DNA of 64,000 nt from Agromyces fucosus (GTDB taxonomy: Bacteria > Actinomycetota > Actinomycetes > Actinomycetales > Microbacteriaceae): positions 372,001 through 436,000 of the forward strand of contig NZ_SDPO01000001.1 of assembly GCF_004134865.1 (NCBI RefSeq), given 5' to 3'. The position numbers were made by a program, and so were the translations under genes. Shown here in pieces: positions 62,688 to 64,000 of the stretch; position 1 is the stretch's first letter; each line of letters starts with the position of its first letter. The notes under the pieces are model-generated. The model saw only the letters and a list, made by a program, of their open reading frames with translations, was not told the DNA's origin and searched no databases.

Positions 62688-63671
62688 ATGGCGACAGAGG
62701 GAACGCAGCGATCAGGCGCAACGGAGCCAGGCGACCGGCACCGCGCCCCGATGCAGCTTGGATCCATCGACCTCAACCTGCTCGTGCCGCTGCAGGCACT
62801 GCTCGAGGAGCGCAGCGTCAGCCGGGCTGCCGAGCGCATGTTCATGAGCCAGCCCGCGCTCTCCGCCGCGCTCTCGAGGCTCCGCCGGCATTTCAATGAC
62901 GAGCTGCTCATCCGCTCGGGCAACGCATACGTGCTGAGCTCTCTCGGGGCCGAACTGCTCGACGAGGTGCACAGTGCGACTGGCGTTCTCAGCCGGCTGT
63001 TCGGAACACAGGCCGAGTTCCGCCCGTCCGAGAGCCACCGCGAGTTCCGCCTGGTCTGCTCCGACTACATCGCCGCGATCTTCGGTGCACCGCTCGCCCG
63101 CGCGGTCGCCCGCGCTGCGCCCCACACGCAATTGCGATTCGAGCACATGCAGGACCAGGTGGTCGACAACGCACCCGAGTCGCTCCGAGACATCGACGGG
63201 CTCGTCCTGCCGCACGGGTACTTCGAACACGCCGAGCACCTCGACCTCTTCATCGATGCGTGGACGTGCATCGTGGCAGCACCCCAAGACGGTGCGGATG
63301 CCCCGGCGCTGACGGTCGACGCACTCGGCGAGCGTCCATGGGCCGTGACCTACAGCGGGCGCACCGCCGTGACGAGCGCCACGCGCCAGTTGCTCACCCT
63401 CGGACTCTCGCCGCGCACGGAAGTCGTCACGCGAAACTTCCTGACCCTGCCCGACATGGTCGCGGGCACCGATCGCGTGGCGTTCGTTCCCGGATCGCTC
63501 GCGACCCGCTTCGCCACCAGGGCGGACGTGGTCGTCGTCGAGTCGCCGCTGCGACTGCCGGAGATCCGCCACGCGTTCTGGTGGAGCGCCTCGCACGATG
63601 AGGACGCGGGGCACCGATGGCTCCGGACACAGGTCGCCGCGGTGGCCGCTGAGATGCGCGCGGGCTCCTGA
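62688..63671 (+). CDS. LysR-family transcriptional regulator
   Basis: 327-residue LysR protein: helix-turn-helix IDLNLLVPLQALLEERSVSRAAERMFMSQPALSAALSRLR, then a co-inducer domain (LRFEHMQDQVVDNAPESLRDIDGLVLPHG). It resembles the LysR at 40951 over its whole length, so the two are paralogues of the NodD/LinR-like subgroup. The ATG at 62688 has GAAGGGA upstream; GTG at 62682 is an alternative start. It follows the LacI gene by 26 bases on the same strand and no obvious target gene is next to it, since the DNA beyond belongs to the element boundary. Confidence 0.87.
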   Translation: MATEGTQRSGATEPGDRHRAPMQLGSIDLNLLVPLQALLEERSVSRAAERMFMSQPALSAALSRLRRHFNDELLIRSGNAYVLSSLGAELLDEVHSATGVLSRLFGTQAEFRPSESHREFRLVCSDYIAAIFGAPLARAVARAAPHTQLRFEHMQDQVVDNAPESLRDIDGLVLPHGYFEHAEHLDLFIDAWTCIVAAPQDGADAPALTVDALGERPWAVTYSGRTAVTSATRQLLTLGLSPRTEVVTRNFLTLPDMVAGTDRVAFVPGSLATRFATRADVVVVESPLRLPEIRHAFWWSASHDEDAGHRWLRTQVAAVAAEMRAGS

Positions 63672-63729
63672 CAGGACCCGCTCCGAATCCGGCGGGCCCG
63701 TCAGCAGATGCCGCTCTCAATACACGAAA

Positions 63730-63759
63730 ACCCCCGAAGAACCTGAGTTCTTCGGGGGT
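63730..63759 (-). terminator. Intrinsic terminator of a minus-strand tRNA gene (possibly bidirectional)
   Basis: A perfect 13-bp stem, acccccgaagaac with gttcttcgggggt around the loop ctga, followed on the minus strand by ttttcgtg. It lies four bases beyond the CCA end of the truncated tRNA, the normal place for a tRNA terminator. It could also end the LysR transcript from the other side. Confidence 0.75.
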
Positions 63760-63762
63760 AAT

Positions 63763-63799
63763 TGGTGGATCTGAGGGGACTCGAACCCCTGACCCCCTG
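63763..63799 (-). other. Truncated tRNA 3' end, probable attachment-site remnant
   Basis: Read on the minus strand, the segment ends with a full T-arm (AGGGG-TTCGAGT-CCCCT), a seven-base acceptor strand CAGATCC, discriminator A and encoded CCA. The matching 5' acceptor strand GGATCTG is not found at the expected distance (about 63832-63838), and no D-arm or anticodon arm follows, so this is only the 3' half. Such fragments are left at one end of elements that integrate into tRNA genes; the intact gene would lie at the element's other end, to the right. The tRNA type cannot be told. Confidence 0.65.
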
Positions 63800-64000
63800 A
63801 CAGTGCTGCACATCACCTAAGCGCACGTGTGTGGTTGTGGATGCCAGTAATCATCAGCCCCAGGCGGCCGCGCGAGAGATGCCGTGGTGTCCGTTGGCTG
63901 CGGTCAATTGCCGTTGCCTGCGGATGAAAAGGGACCCAAAAGCGTCCCACGCAATCCGCGCCGACCTCATGCCGACTCGTGCGACCGGATCCACATCGAG
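63800..64000. other. DNA to the right of the tRNA fragment, probable end of an integrated element
   Basis: No complete gene is present. Two near-identical 13-base direct repeats (ccgttggctgcgg at 63891 and ccgttgcctgcgg at 63911) have a 20-base period, like integrase arm sites. gggac and gtccc flank ccaaaagc at 63931-63948 as a small hairpin. On the minus strand an open frame enters from the right edge and stops at 63967-63969; the ten visible codons (ending WIRSHESA) are too few to identify, though the C-terminus of an integrase would be expected here. Confidence 0.4.

Noticed and set aside
63763..63840. Intact tRNA gene on the minus strand
   Set aside because: The T-arm and acceptor 3' strand are good, but no 5' acceptor strand, D-arm or anticodon arm can be built from the following bases, so only a fragment is present.
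1..64000. CRISPR arrays, insertion sequences, transposases or rRNA genes
   Set aside because: No regularly spaced direct repeats, transposase motifs, terminal inverted repeats with target duplications, or rRNA sequence were seen in the window.

Overview
The window is high-GC DNA with dense, tightly overlapping operons. The codon style (GC-rich third positions, ATGA/GTGA/TGATG overlaps, GTG and TTG starts) and the gene content point to an actinobacterium, most likely a soil- or plant-associated member of the Microbacteriaceae. This placement is inferred from style, not from a marker gene.

Layout. (1) 1-6658: the 3' end of an Fe3+-type ABC transporter operon (binding protein, fused permease, ATPase), a convergent gene for a three-part protein (adenylation, carrier and acyltransferase-3 domains) preceded by a DtxR/IdeR-like iron box, and a small deazaflavin-dependent oxidoreductase. 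(2) 6678-16529: a hexuronate operon (GH2 glycosidase, glucuronate isomerase, fructuronate reductase, mannonate dehydratase, gluconokinase) with a divergent AraC regulator and a GPH-type sugar symporter. (3) 16760-26454: a glycoside operon (GPH symporter, GH78 rhamnosidase, GH1, SDR, TIM-barrel sugar isomerase/epimerase, GH43) with a divergent TetR gene and two palindromic operators. (4) 26536-32325: L-rhamnose catabolism (isomerase, bifunctional aldolase/dehydrogenase, kinase) with a divergent LacI regulator. (5) 32389-43318: a 4-hydroxybenzoate to protocatechuate to beta-ketoadipate operon (pobA, pcaHGB, pcaDC fusion, pcaIJ, thiolase) with IclR and LysR regulators and an MFS carrier. (6) 43402-53438: a second aromatic cluster (two FAH-family enzymes, amidohydrolase, FAD monooxygenase, cyclase-family hydrolase, extradiol dioxygenase), then a CYP199A-like P450 with its own reductase and an IclR regulator. 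(7) 53350-63671: a LacI-controlled ABC sugar importer with a second GH78 rhamnosidase and a GH3 beta-glucosidase, then a LysR gene. (8) 63730-64000: a terminator, a truncated tRNA 3' end and foreign-looking DNA, read as the left edge of an integrated element lying to the right.

How it fits together. Regions 2-4 and 7 supply importers and glycosidases that release rhamnose, glucose and glucuronate, together with the enzymes that consume rhamnose and glucuronate. Regions 5-6 consume aromatic acids. One reading is a locus for plant phenolic glycosides: sugars are cut off and burned, and the aromatic part is O-demethylated by the P450, hydroxylated and ring-cleaved. The parts are recognisable families; their joint purpose is inference.

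All product names come from reading motifs and remembered family sequences. No searches were run.
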